From Promerops cafer (Eukaryota > Chordata > Aves > Passeriformes > Nectariniidae), in assembly GCA_013398275.1 (NCBI GenBank), contig VZSE01002194.1:68256-132255 (forward strand): DNA of 64,000 nt, given 5' to 3'. Below, in pieces: positions 37,601-49,600 of the stretch. Below the pieces are notes generated by a model. The model saw nothing but the letters and a program-made list of their open reading frames with translations. It was not told where the DNA came from and did no database searches. Position 1 is the stretch's first letter. Each line of letters starts with the position of its first letter. The position numbers and the translations under genes were made by a program.

Positions 37601-40600
37601 AAGCAGGGTCTGGGCATCTTTCCTAGCACATCCAAACTCTTTATTTTCATTCATTTCTACTTTTTCAGGAGCTGCTCAGCCATTCCTCAGACCGGCCAGA
37701 GAAGCAGCAGCTGAAGGAGGCTCTGGAGGCGATGCAGGTACAGGAGGGTCAGAGTGGGGAGGGGGCTGTGCTGGGTTTGGGGTGCAGCAGAGCTCAGTGA
37801 AACAAAAATCTGGATGGAAAAGCCGTCCAGGAGGAGCTCGAGGGAAGGCAAGGTCTGCTGCTTTTGGCCACACCTGTGTGTACTGATGGCCATTCGGTGT
37901 GATGGCCTCACAGCAGATCCCCTGTCACTGCTGTCCCCCTCTGAGGCAGCGGGGGGAGCTGGGGTTTCTGGACAAGTTACAGCTTCTCCCCAGTTGCTGT
38001 TGTGTGTGCAGAGGCTCTGCCAGATCCAGCTTTTGTTTCTGCGGGGAGGGATTTGGAGGAGCTCCAGAGGTATCAGCAGGTCGGGGAGCGTGGCAGCGAC
38101 GGGAGCCTGCGTGCGTGGAGCGTCCCCTGTGTGCTGTTAGCCAGGTGCTGGCTGGGAATCCTTTAATCCACATTTTTCTAAATTTTATTTTGTTCGAGGG
38201 AAGATGTGCTTTCAACAATCTATGACTTTTGGCATCAGCACTTTGCTTTGCTTGAAGTTCTTATTTTCAGCTTTTAGCAGGAGACCCCAAAATCTCGGGA
38301 AAACCATCAGCAACAAAAAATCAAATTGTAGAATCATCCAAATGTTTTCTGACTTGGATATGTCTCCCCACACACACATTCACACCACATCCATTGTCAG
38401 CAGAAGCTGGCTGGAGGATGCTCATTAACTCCAGGTTTTTCCCCTGGAGAGCACCTCAGCATTCATCCCTGTGCTCACGGTCACTTTGTTTTCCACCTCA
38501 GAGCTGCAGCTTTTGTAACGTTGCTGCATTTCCTGTCACTTACATAAGCTGGGTGACCTTTCCAGCCATTATCCCTGCCAGCCCAGGCATCCAGAGCTGG
38601 TGTGTGGCTCTCTGTAGGGCTGAGGTTGTTTGAAGGACGTTGCATTCCCAGCCCGCTGCTGTGGCCTCAGATGAACGCTGGACCTGGTGACAGCAGTTAA
38701 ACCCCGCTCATGGCCTCATCACCCAGCACCACTGCTGGAAATAAATGTGTATTTGCTCTGGCTCTGCTGCAGACTCAGCATTCGGTGCAGGAGGATGTTG
38801 ATAACCATCAGGGAAGTTTCTCTCTTCTCCTCCCTGTCCCCAGGAGAGTGTGGGAGCAGTTCCGACCGCGCTGGGCTCGGGGGGCTTTGGGAGCTGTTCA
38901 GTATGGTTTTAATTGATCTGTAAACCAAGGCTTGACTTCCAAGTGATGTCTTTCATCACAAAGTCCAGCCTTTCTGTCTGCTGTGCTGGCAGGCAGCAGA
39001 CATTGCTGCTGTCTGGGGCGAGAGCTGTGCAGGGGGGTGGATGGAGTGACATTCCCAAAGGGATTCAGCTCCCTTTTATGTTGCTTCAGTAGTTGGTTTT
39101 GCAAGGCGAGGGCAGGATTTGCACCAAAAAAAATCATTTCTGGTGGGGTTTTTTTGGTACCAACCCTCTGCCTGAGAATGCAGAACTGAGGTCCCAGTGG
39201 TGGTGGGGGAAAGGCAGATCCCAGTGAAATTCCACAGGCAACATTTGCACGGTGTTGTTTCAAGTCCTGGTTGATGCTGGCATTGTGTTGCCCTGGGATT
39301 GTGTTTCCCTGCTTCAGAAGGCTTTTGGTTGTGTCATTTCTCATCACCATCCCTGCCACGGTGATGTTTCAAGTATTGTCACGTAGATCTGTGATTATGG
39401 GCTGTGATTAACCCTTCTTGTGTTGAGGAGCTGAGCGAGGTCTGACCCGGGGGGGATGTCTTAAAAAAATCCCCTGTTCAGATTTAATCCAAGTTGACAG
39501 GAGCTGTTGTTGAGGTCAAGGAGGGAGCAGATAAGAAGCAAACGGGCACAGCAAATCCTCTCTGAAAGGTGCTGGAAGTTGTTCCAGTGGAAGAGATGGT
39601 TCCTTCTCTTTGATGGATAAAAATTTGGGGTTTGGGATCGCTGTGCTGCGCTGGATTCGTGCATTGCCATCTTCTGGGAAAGGGGAAACACTGCAGCACC
39701 TGCCTGGCTCAGCACTGGGAGCACCAACAGCCTCACCTGTCCCAGGCTGCACTGGAGTCCTGCTCAGACTCCTGAGGGATTCAGGGAGCCAGGCTCATGT
39801 TTCTTCTCCTGGGCAAGGTACAGGTAAAGTAAAAATCACCGTTCACCTTTTTTTTTTTTAAGGACTTGGCCATGTACATCAATGAAGTCAAGAGGGACAA
39901 AGAGACTTTGAAGAAAATAAGTGAATTTCAGAGCTCTATAGAAAACCTAGTAAGTTGGAAAAACCTCTTGAACCCAGTTTAACTTGATTATTATTAATGT
40001 ATTTGAATTTTTTTTGGCAATTACTACTTACTGTGATGTGCTGAAAGAGCCCCACGTGCTCAGCCTCTCTCATGTTTTGTTGCTGGGCCAGAGGTGGATG
40101 CTCCATCACAAAACTGCTTTGGCCATGATGGAGGGTGGCTTCTCTTGTTGGTGTTACTCTAAAAATGTTTCTCCAGCTTTTTCTCACGTTATTAATGTAG
40201 GGAGGACACAGACATTCCCCAGGCTGCCTATCTGGCTTCTATTTAAAAAAAGGGTTTCTTTTGCTGGTGAGAGGACAGAGGTTAACTGAAAGGGGAGGAG
40301 AAGGGCTCATGTAAAAAGGCACCAAATCCCCCAAAATTTTAACCAGGTATTTTAAGAACTCGTCCTCCAAACTCCAGAGGTGTCAAACACTCGGCCCCAT
40401 TGCTGTGCAGCAGACCTGGAGGGGTGCTGGCTTTGGGGCCTTTATGCCTTGACTTCATTTGGGAACAATGAACCTTTCATTGATGGTTATTGAACACAGA
40501 CAAAATCCTTAATCATCATGGAAACCCCTGAAAAACAGCTTATTGCAGGTGGGGTTTGCAAAAATGCTTTTGACTGCTGAGCCTTGGCCTGAGGTGCCAG

Positions 40601-43600
40601 TGCTGGAGCTCCAGGGGTTTCCTGGGGTGCTGTACCTGTGTTCATGCCCAGGCTCCCCTTGGAGCATCCTCCCTCCCCGTGGTGCTGCTCCCAGGAGCTT
40701 TGGCAGCCTCAGGCAGGGCTGGGGAGGTGCAATCCAGACAGCTTTGGGTTTCCACCTGCCCAAAGCACCGCCCCAGGCCTGCCTGTGGGCCTGAGCCCTG
40801 CTTTGCTTCCTGCAGCAAGTGAAGCTGGAGGAGTTTGGGAGGCCGAAGATCGACGGGGAGCTCAAGGTGCGCTCCATCGTGAACCACACCAAGCAGGACA
40901 GGTGAGTGTGGCAGCCTTATCTTCTTCTTCTCCTTGTTAGAGTTGGGATTAAAGACTAGAGATGGTGTTTTCTTGTTGGGACTCAGGTGTTTTTTTTAAT
41001 TCTTACCCATGTTGCAGTCTCACCAGCTGTGAGTTCTGGCTAGCAACGCAAAAAATGGCCTCTGTCTCCTTCTCTACAAGGTCTTTTAAGCTCTAACAAT
41101 CCAATTATGAAGTGACACCCAAATAATTTCTGTTTTCGACCCAATAACCAAAAACCTGAAGCCTGCACTGCGGTCTCTCCTGTCCAATTACAAACTGCCA
41201 CCCAAAGTGCATGAAGGAGAAACTGAAGAAGAAGAACTGGCCAATGCCCAAAAACCCCCATCTTGCCCCGTATATAATATATTATTCTAAAATCTTACAC
41301 CCTAAGTTTTTCACCCTGTGATATTACATGCTTCTATTCAAACTACACACCCACAATCTCAGTATTATCACTCAATTTTGGAAGCCTTCTCCACGGCCTC
41401 AGGTCAAATGCAGTGCTTTTCTGAGGGTCAGTGCCCTTCAGCACAGAAAGCCCAAAATTCTCAGTGAGCAGGGTTCCAGCAGGTGAGTGGCAGCAGAATG
41501 TGCCCAAACTCAACGTGCCCTGGTGTAACGATTCCCCATGAGCTCATTTATTTAATTACTGCCTGGAATTTCACTGACATAACCCAGCATCGATGTGAAA
41601 TCACAGCAGGGCACGGGCTCTGAACAGGGCTGGCTGGGGAGCTCCTCAGAGCTTGCCAAATCTTTCCCCTTGGATTTTTAATGATGTGTTTGACTGGGTT
41701 GCTTGTTTATTTGCTTGCTTTGGGCAGGTATTTATTTTTATTTGATAAAGTGGTGATCGTCTGCAAGAGGAAAGGATACAACTATGAGCTGAAGGAAATT
41801 ATTGAGCTGCTCTTCCACAAGATGACTGATGACCCCATGAATAACAAGGACATTAAGAAGGTAGGTGGACCAAGGATTAGCTCTGGAGAGCGTTTTGGAG
41901 CTGTTTCAGGGTAGTATGTTCTCATTAGCCTTTCAAAATAGAAAAAAGCTGGAAAACAAATGCTCAACTTTCAAGGCAGCCTTAAATAGCATTGGGAAAT
42001 GTTTATTAATGTGGGGCTGGGCTGGATCCTTGACCTGTGTCCTGGCAGAACAGCCCTGAGGAGGCTGGGATGGTTGGAGTTAGGAGGGAGGAAGCTGCTC
42101 TCTGCTTTCTGGCCCAGAGTCAGGGAGCAAACATCAGATGGGCAGGAGAGGAGGGCAGGGAGGGAGGGAGGGAAGGTCCAGGATGTTCTTTCTCCACAAG
42201 CTGCAGGGTGGAGGAGCTTGGAAAGGCAGCTTTGCACACCAGGCTGCCAAAATTGGCACTCGAAGCACTGCAGGAACATCATTTCCCTGTGGTTTGATGC
42301 TCCCTCTGCAGCCATGGAGGGAAAACCTCCCAGCTCCTGCTTTAGCAGAGCCCCGTTAGCTTAATCCACTTCCATGCCATGGGAAGAGCTGTGGTGCAGG
42401 TGGGATAAGGGACTCTGGGGTAAGAACAGCCAGTTTTGCCACTTGGCTGCTGAGGGATTGCTGCTGGCTTTGTGTTTTAATGAAATTTATTTCCACTTTG
42501 CTCTCCTATGCTTTCTAGTCCCACGGAAAAATGGTAAGCAGAGCGCGCCGTGTGTTTGTGTGCAGTGTGGTGGTGAGACAGGCTGAGCATATGTGCAGTG
42601 GGCAGGTCAGATGTTCCTCCTGGGCTGTCACTTGCTGTCAGCCACAGACAGGATGGCTGGGCAGGATCCAGTGGAGCAGAAGAATCTGGGTTCTCTCATC
42701 TGCCACCGTGAAATCCTCTTTGGTCCAAGTGCACAGCGCCGAGGCGGTTCAGCATCATTACCTGGGATGTGTTAGAGAAACAGGGAGCTCTCCTTCCTCC
42801 TCCCCTGCTGTCCCTGGCCATGGTTCAGCAGAAGGGGCAGGGACAGGCGCTCAGAGCAGTGGCTGAGGCGTGTGAGTGGAAGTGTGGTGTGTTCTGCTGG
42901 GAGATCAGCTCTCTTTTCTCTTGCAGTGGTCGTACGGCTTCTACCTGATCCACCTCCAGGGGAAACAGGGCTTCCAGTTCTTCTGCAAGACAGAGGAGAT
43001 GAAGAGGAAGTGGATGGAGCAGTTTGAAATGGCCATGTGAGCATGAGAGGCTGCTCTAGCCCCGGGGGCAGTTGCCAGGTGTGGGGGAAAGTGTCTTGGG
43101 CCATCAGGTCACTGCAGAGCAGCTCTGACAGCAAAACCTGTGATGGGGAAGCTCCTGTGGGCTTGCTGGATGAGTCCCTGTGCAAAGGGAGCTTGGAACT
43201 GTTCTCTGAGCATCCCCACCAAAGCATCTCTGAACCTGGATTTTGTCTCTGAAACTGAGGTGGGATATTTGGGAGGAATTCTCCCCTGTGAGGGTGGGGA
43301 GGCCCTGGCACAGTGTGCACAGAGGAGCTGTGGCTGCCCCATCCCTGGAAGAGTTCCAGGCCAGGCTGGAACCTGGAGGAACCTGGGATAGTGGAAGGTG
43401 TCCCTGCCATGGCAGAGGGTGGGATGGGTGATTTTAAATGTCCCTTCCAAGCCAAACCTTTCTGTGATTCTCTGCAAGGACACCTCACCCGGGTGCTGGG
43501 CCGTGGGGAAGCAGCAGGCTGGAGCAGGAGGAGGGTGAGGAGGGAGGGTGATGCTGCAGGTCCTGAGCAGAGCAGGGCTTGGGCTGATGATTGACTCAGG

Positions 43601-46600
43601 CCAAGTCTGTGACTCTTGTCCCAGGAGAAGGAAATGGGCAAAATCCTCTGTCCACAAGCGAGCCCTGATCTCCCTCCACACTGGCTTTCGTGTCTGTCTG
43701 AGTGGTGCCCAAGCTCAGACTGAGATGCCACCAGCCCCGTGGGGACAGGCTGATAACCCCCAGGTCCTTTCCCTCAGGTCCAACATAAAGCCAGAGAAAG
43801 CCAATGCCAATCACCACAACTTCCAGATGTACACATTTGAAAAGACAACCAACTGCAAAGCCTGCAGGATGTTCCTGAGGTGAGCAACAACCTTCCTGCT
43901 GTTCTGCAGTGAAACATGGAAAGGAAAATCTGAAAGCTGAGGCTGGATTAGGATTTTCTGACCTTTTTTTTTTTTTTTTTTGTGGCACAGAGGAACCTTC
44001 TACCAGGGCTATCTTTGTCCCAAATGTGGAGCAGGTGCTCACAAGGAGTGCTTGGAGATTATTCCTCCCTGCAAGATGGGTGAGTTACTTCATGAGCAGC
44101 TCATTGCTGCACGTGAATGATCTGAAAAATTCACTCCATAAAGCACTGATGTTTGTTAATGCATTAAAAAATACAGGTGTGCTCCCACCCCACCTGCCAG
44201 GGCTGTCATTCACATTGGCTGGTGGTTTAAAATACAAACAAAGCAGCCAAAGTTCTCCAAATTTTGGCTCTGGGCCAAAACAAAGAGCTGCATCCCATGG
44301 AGGGCAGAGAATCACAGCAGCTCTATTCAGTGGGTGGCATCTCCAGCTCTTGTGGGTGGGCAGTTAAGAGAGATGATCAGTCCTTCATCATTTAGCAGTG
44401 AAAGCAGGAGGGTCTGCAGCAGGGAGAACATTTCTGATGAGGAGAGACCTCCTCTCTGGATCCCAAATGTCCCAAAGTACAGCAAAACCTGTGTCCTTGG
44501 TCTGAACTGGGCAAAGCTGGGACTCACCTGTGCTCACCCAGGGCAGAACCCTGGAGATGCTCCAGGGGGTGTCACAGGGTGGCTTTGGGAGGATTTTGGG
44601 TGAGGGGTGGAGGGAGGGAGAAACAAAATTGCAGAACTTTGTGAGGTGAGGAAATGCCCCTGTCTGGCTGCAGTCCCTCCCCAGGTCTTGCCCCCCCAGA
44701 GCAGAAGAATGACACAAGTGACAACACCTCTGCTCTGGGCTTCCTGCACCAAGTTCACACCCTGGTGCTGCTCTGCTGATACTCAGAGCACCAAGGGAAG
44801 CAGAAAATGGGGTTTGTTGCCTGTTAAATTAACCCCTTACCCCACCATTTCTCTTGCAGGTTCTCCAGCAGACCAGGTACGTGGTTTGGCCCTTTTCCTC
44901 TTCCCCCTGTGTCCTTGTCCAGTCTGGGTGTGGGCAGCTCCTGGGAGGAGCCAGCACTGGCCTCAGAGGGGTCCCAGCAACCTGTGGGACAGGACTGGGG
45001 ACCAGTGGCCTCCTCTCCAGCCTAAAAGTGGCCCAGTTTAAGCAGCACCAGAGCCCTCTGGAGGTGCCAGCACCCAGCTGGGGTGAGCACCATGGCCTGG
45101 GGGGTACCAGGGAGATTTGGGGAGAGGTTTTCTCATCCCAGTGGCATCAGGTGGGTGCTCGTAGGGAGAACTGAGACTGATGTGTCCTCACTGAGCCTTT
45201 TTCCTCTTTCTTTGCAGGATTCACTGGGTGCAGGACCTGGTAAGGGCATTGCTGTGTGACAGGTTGTGGCTGCAGGAGTCCCCAGCACTGAGTGTGTGGG
45301 AGGGGGAGGCTCCTTCCAAAAGCAGGAAAGAGCTTCAGTGCCTGCAGGAGGGTCCTGTGCACCCTCATGGCCAGCAGTGGGGCACTGGGGTCTCTCCTGT
45401 CCCTGCTGCCACATGATTTCTTTGGGTGCCCTCGTGCCCCTGGCCAGCCCTGCTGGGCCAGTGAAGCTTGTGCCCACCATGCCAGTGACCAAGGAGAGGC
45501 TGGCACAACATCCTTGTGCCAAATCAACCTTCAGGGCATGTTCTGGCAGGGAGATGTGTTGCTGATGGGGAGCATCTTCCTGCTGGCATGTCCAGTGTGC
45601 TCAGGGCCTCTGATGGGCCATCAGTCACAAAGGTTACTGCAATTACTTTTATCTTCCTGTGTTTAAAACTTGCCTGGACAGAGCTTGGGGCCTGCCCCGC
45701 CCCTGCTCTGGCTCAAAGGAGAAGAACAATTTGTTTTTGTGCTATTTCTGATGGAAGGAAAGCCAAGCCTGGCAAAAAGAAACCTGAATCAAATTTGTGG
45801 TTAAAAAAAAAAAAACAACAAAACAAGCACAGAGTGCTCTTGCTGGGAGGGGAGAGGCAGAGGTGGGGAGGCATTTTGAGGATAAACACTGTGGGTTTGG
45901 TGCAGTGGGGGAAGTTTATTTAATGTGCAGTTGTTGGCAAGACAAGTGGACTTTGACTGGGAGCTTCAGGGCCGTTTTGAGTCCCAGGTCCAACTGATAC
46001 TCAGTGGTAGCTGAGTGTTCACTGGTCCCTTTTGCAAGTGTGGTGCCACTGCTGAGCCTGGCAGGGCTCAGTCCTGGCCAGGCATTGCCTGGCAGGAGCT
46101 CCTCTGCCTTGGGGAGGCTCAAATCCAGGTGCAGGGCTGGGAGCTGGGGCTTCAGCTTGGCTGGGTCCTTCCTGGGTTTGTTTTTGCTCAGGGAACTCAA
46201 TCATGCATGTAACTGCAGGAGCCAAGAACATTCACTGTGGACACCATTCCTTTCTGCTTTCATGTTTCCTGCCCCTAAACCCTGCCTGCTGTGCCGTATC
46301 AGGGGATAAGGAGTAGCAGGCTTCAGGAGGGGTGGATTTGTTGGGGTGTTTTTCAGCAGGGACAAGGTTGTGAAACTGTTCTGCTCCTCTGCCAGGTCCT
46401 AAAATGGTGGCGGTTCAGAATTACCATGGAAACCCAGCCCCTCCTGGGAAGCCAGTGCTGACCTTTCAAATTGGGGACGTGATCGAGCTGCTGAGGGGGG
46501 ACCCCGACTCACCGTGGTGGGAGGTGAGAGTGATTCCTCCTGGAAAACTCCTGGAAACTCCTAAACCACTGCATTATCCCTTTTCTTTGTGGGCTTTCCT

Positions 46601-49600
46601 GGAGCAGGGGTGTGCTGGGGGTTGGGAGGCAGTTTGGGGCCTGTCCCCACCCCTGCACAGTGCCACCAGTGCTCCCAGTGCATTCCCCAGTCTGATGCCC
46701 AGCTTGGCTTTGCAGGGGAGGCTGCTGCAGACGAAGAAGTCAGGTTACTTCCCCAGCTCCTCAGTGAAACCCTGCCCCGTGGATGCCAGGGTAAGTGCCA
46801 GAGAGGAGGTGGAGCTGGGAATGCCAGGTGGGTGCAGGTGGTGGGGTTGTCCCTGTCACTCTTCTCAGCCTTCTGCTCGAGACCTCAGTCCTTCCCTGGA
46901 CCTTCAGTGAGGCCTCTGCCTCACAGGGGAGGTGGATCCCTCATGCCATGGTTGCAGGTGTCAGGGCAGGGTGGTCCCAGCCCTGTTCCCAAATCTGGGG
47001 TTGGCATCATCAGATCCAGCTCTGTTCCTTCTCTGCAGGGCTGACTGAGGAGCAGAGTTCTCGAGATCAGGCCCAGTGCAGGAAAACTGCATTTGGTTTA
47101 TTTTAATTGCTTTTAGCTGCTTGCTGTAATGTTGTCAGCTGCTTCCCAATTAAAAACCACTCAGGTAAATGAACAAACACAGCCTGCTCATCCCAGCTGG
47201 GAGCTGAGAGAGGGAAATGCTCAGCTACAACACTGCCCTCCTCTGCCCAAGGCCAGAATCCGGGGATGGCTTGGCAGAGGGAAGCCTCCCGTGGAGAGGA
47301 GCATCCCACACGTGATCCCCAGCCTGGGGAGCTGCTGGCTCTTCACTAACGAGCAATTCTCCATTTGCAGCCCCCCAACAGCCGACCGCCCTCGCGGGAG
47401 ATCGACTACACAGCGTACCCGTGGTGAGTGGGCAGAAACAGAAACCAGCCTTGCCTTTTGGCTGGTACTTGCTCAGGAAAGCACTCCAGCAAGGAATTCC
47501 AAATGCAGGCCAGCATCCTCTGCATCCTGCTTTCTCTGTGGCCGTGGAGCAGCTGCCACGGTGCTGTTTGGGTGTTGGAAGCCCTGGCAGCAGCTGTGGG
47601 GATTTCTTCCCTGATGGAGAGGGTCAGAGGCAAAAAGAGAGATGCTGGTTTCTCTTCCCATTTTCCGTGCCCAGAAAATGATTGTGGGAGGAAGGAAGCA
47701 ACTCCTGCCTTGGCAGGAGAGGCTGTGCTTGGCTTGCTGCTCCTTCTCTCCAACTCCAGCCAGGTTTATGAATTCATGGATATAAATTATCCCTGCTCTC
47801 CAGCTCCTGCTGAGGCCTCATTAACCTGGAGACTGATTCCCAATTAGTGGGTTTTTCCAGGTGCCAGGTACTTCAAAGGGAAGAGGCCACTCTGCAGTGG
47901 CTCAGCAGCTTCTTGTGTATCTCAGGGCACTTTCCTTCCCGCTCAGGATATTTCACATATTTCTCCACCTGCCTTCCAACCTTCATGCCTTTAAAACAAA
48001 AGACATCTCTTTTTATCCAAAACATACCTGTTTAAAGCTACGAGTTCATTTTAATGAATTAAGTGAACTAATTAACCTCTGGGCTCAGGTTTGCAGGGAA
48101 CATGGAGAGGCATCAGACAGACAACCTGCTCAAGTCTCACGTCAGCGGCACCTACCTGATCCGGGAGCGGCCGGCTGAGGCCGAGCGCTTCGCCATCAGT
48201 ATTAAGTGAGTAATTCCCCATTTAGGAGTTTATTAATTCAGTATTTCTCACTCACAGAGGACGAGCCAGGGCTGGAGCACGTGGCTGTGGTTTTTTGAGT
48301 GCCTTTGCTGTCGCTGGCAGGTTCAACGAGGAGGTGAAGCACATCAAGGTGGTGGAGAAGGACAACTGGATTCACATCACGGAAGCCAAGAAGTTCGAGA
48401 GTTTGCTGGTGGGTTTTTGTTCCCCCTTGTAGCACTGGCTCTGCAAGTCATGCAGGGGTGGCAGAGACAGCCAGGTGCCTCTCCTTCCTTCCTTCCTTCC
48501 TTCCCAGGAGCTGGTCGAGTACTACCAGAGCCACTCACTGAAGGAGAGCTTCAAGCAGCTGGACACAACACTGAAATACCCCTACAAATCCCGGGAGCGC
48601 TCTACCTCCAGGACCTTCACCCGCTCCCCAGGTAAAACCCAGCCTGGGTGTCATGGAAAACCTGCCCCTTCCAGCCAGCTGTAGGAGCAGTGGATGAAGG
48701 AATTTGCAGCTTCACTGTAGGCCTCGAGTTCCTCAGTTTGCAGATAAATTCTTCTGGGCTGGTGGCGTTTTCAGGAAGGGTCTCGCCGGAGGTGGTGGGA
48801 TCAGGGGGATCTGGCTGAGCTGGGGCTCTCTGAAGGGACAGTTTTTGCTGGGACAGGCTGGTTCCCCTCCTGTGGTTTTCCAGCCTGTGGTTTGCCCACC
48901 CTCTGCTTGGGAGCAGGGATGTGATGTCCACTTTGTGGGATTTGTCTTTCCCACCCACGTGAGATTTTTGTATTTTAATGGATCTGGTTCCAGTGTGACT
49001 TGTGGTGGTTTGAATCCCAGTGGGACTCCCTTAATGGAGGTGATGGGTGAAAGGGTAAGTCTGGTCTAAGAGAAAAAGAAAGGAAAAATCAAAATAAATG
49101 GGAAAAAGTGCAATAATGCAAAACGTTGTTTTGTCCAAAAGCCTGAGTGCAGAGCTAACTGCTTTGCGGGGAAAAATAACTTTTAAATACTTTTCTCCAG
49201 GGCATATTTAGAAAAGAATACCAAAGGAAGATAGATTTTAGAAGTTGGTTAAATATCTTTTTGCATTAAATACAACCCTAGGATGAATTTTGAGCCCTCA
49301 GTGGCTGTGGGGCTGTGGCCAGACCTTTTCTCAGCTGTCCCAGCTCTGAGCCCCTGCACAAGCCCCTCTGCATGCTTTGCCCTGTATCCCTCCATCAGCT
49401 TTTAAAGCATTGTGCCTTATAATATTTCATTTTAATTTCCTTTTTAATGCGTGTTCTGCCTCTTTCTGTTTCTCTCTAACCTCTTTGCAGCCTCCTGCGC
49501 TTCCTACAACTTTTCTTTTCTCAGTCCTCAGGGCCTCAACTTTTCTTCTCAGAGCTCCTCCAGTCCCTTCTGGTCAGGTACCAGTGCCTCTCCCTGCTGG

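Noticed and set aside
42772..43731. Minus-strand open frame of 319 codons, the longest in the window
   Set aside because: It is antisense to VAV2 exon 15 and a CR1 copy. The translation is low-complexity Ser/Pro/Leu-rich and matches no family I know.
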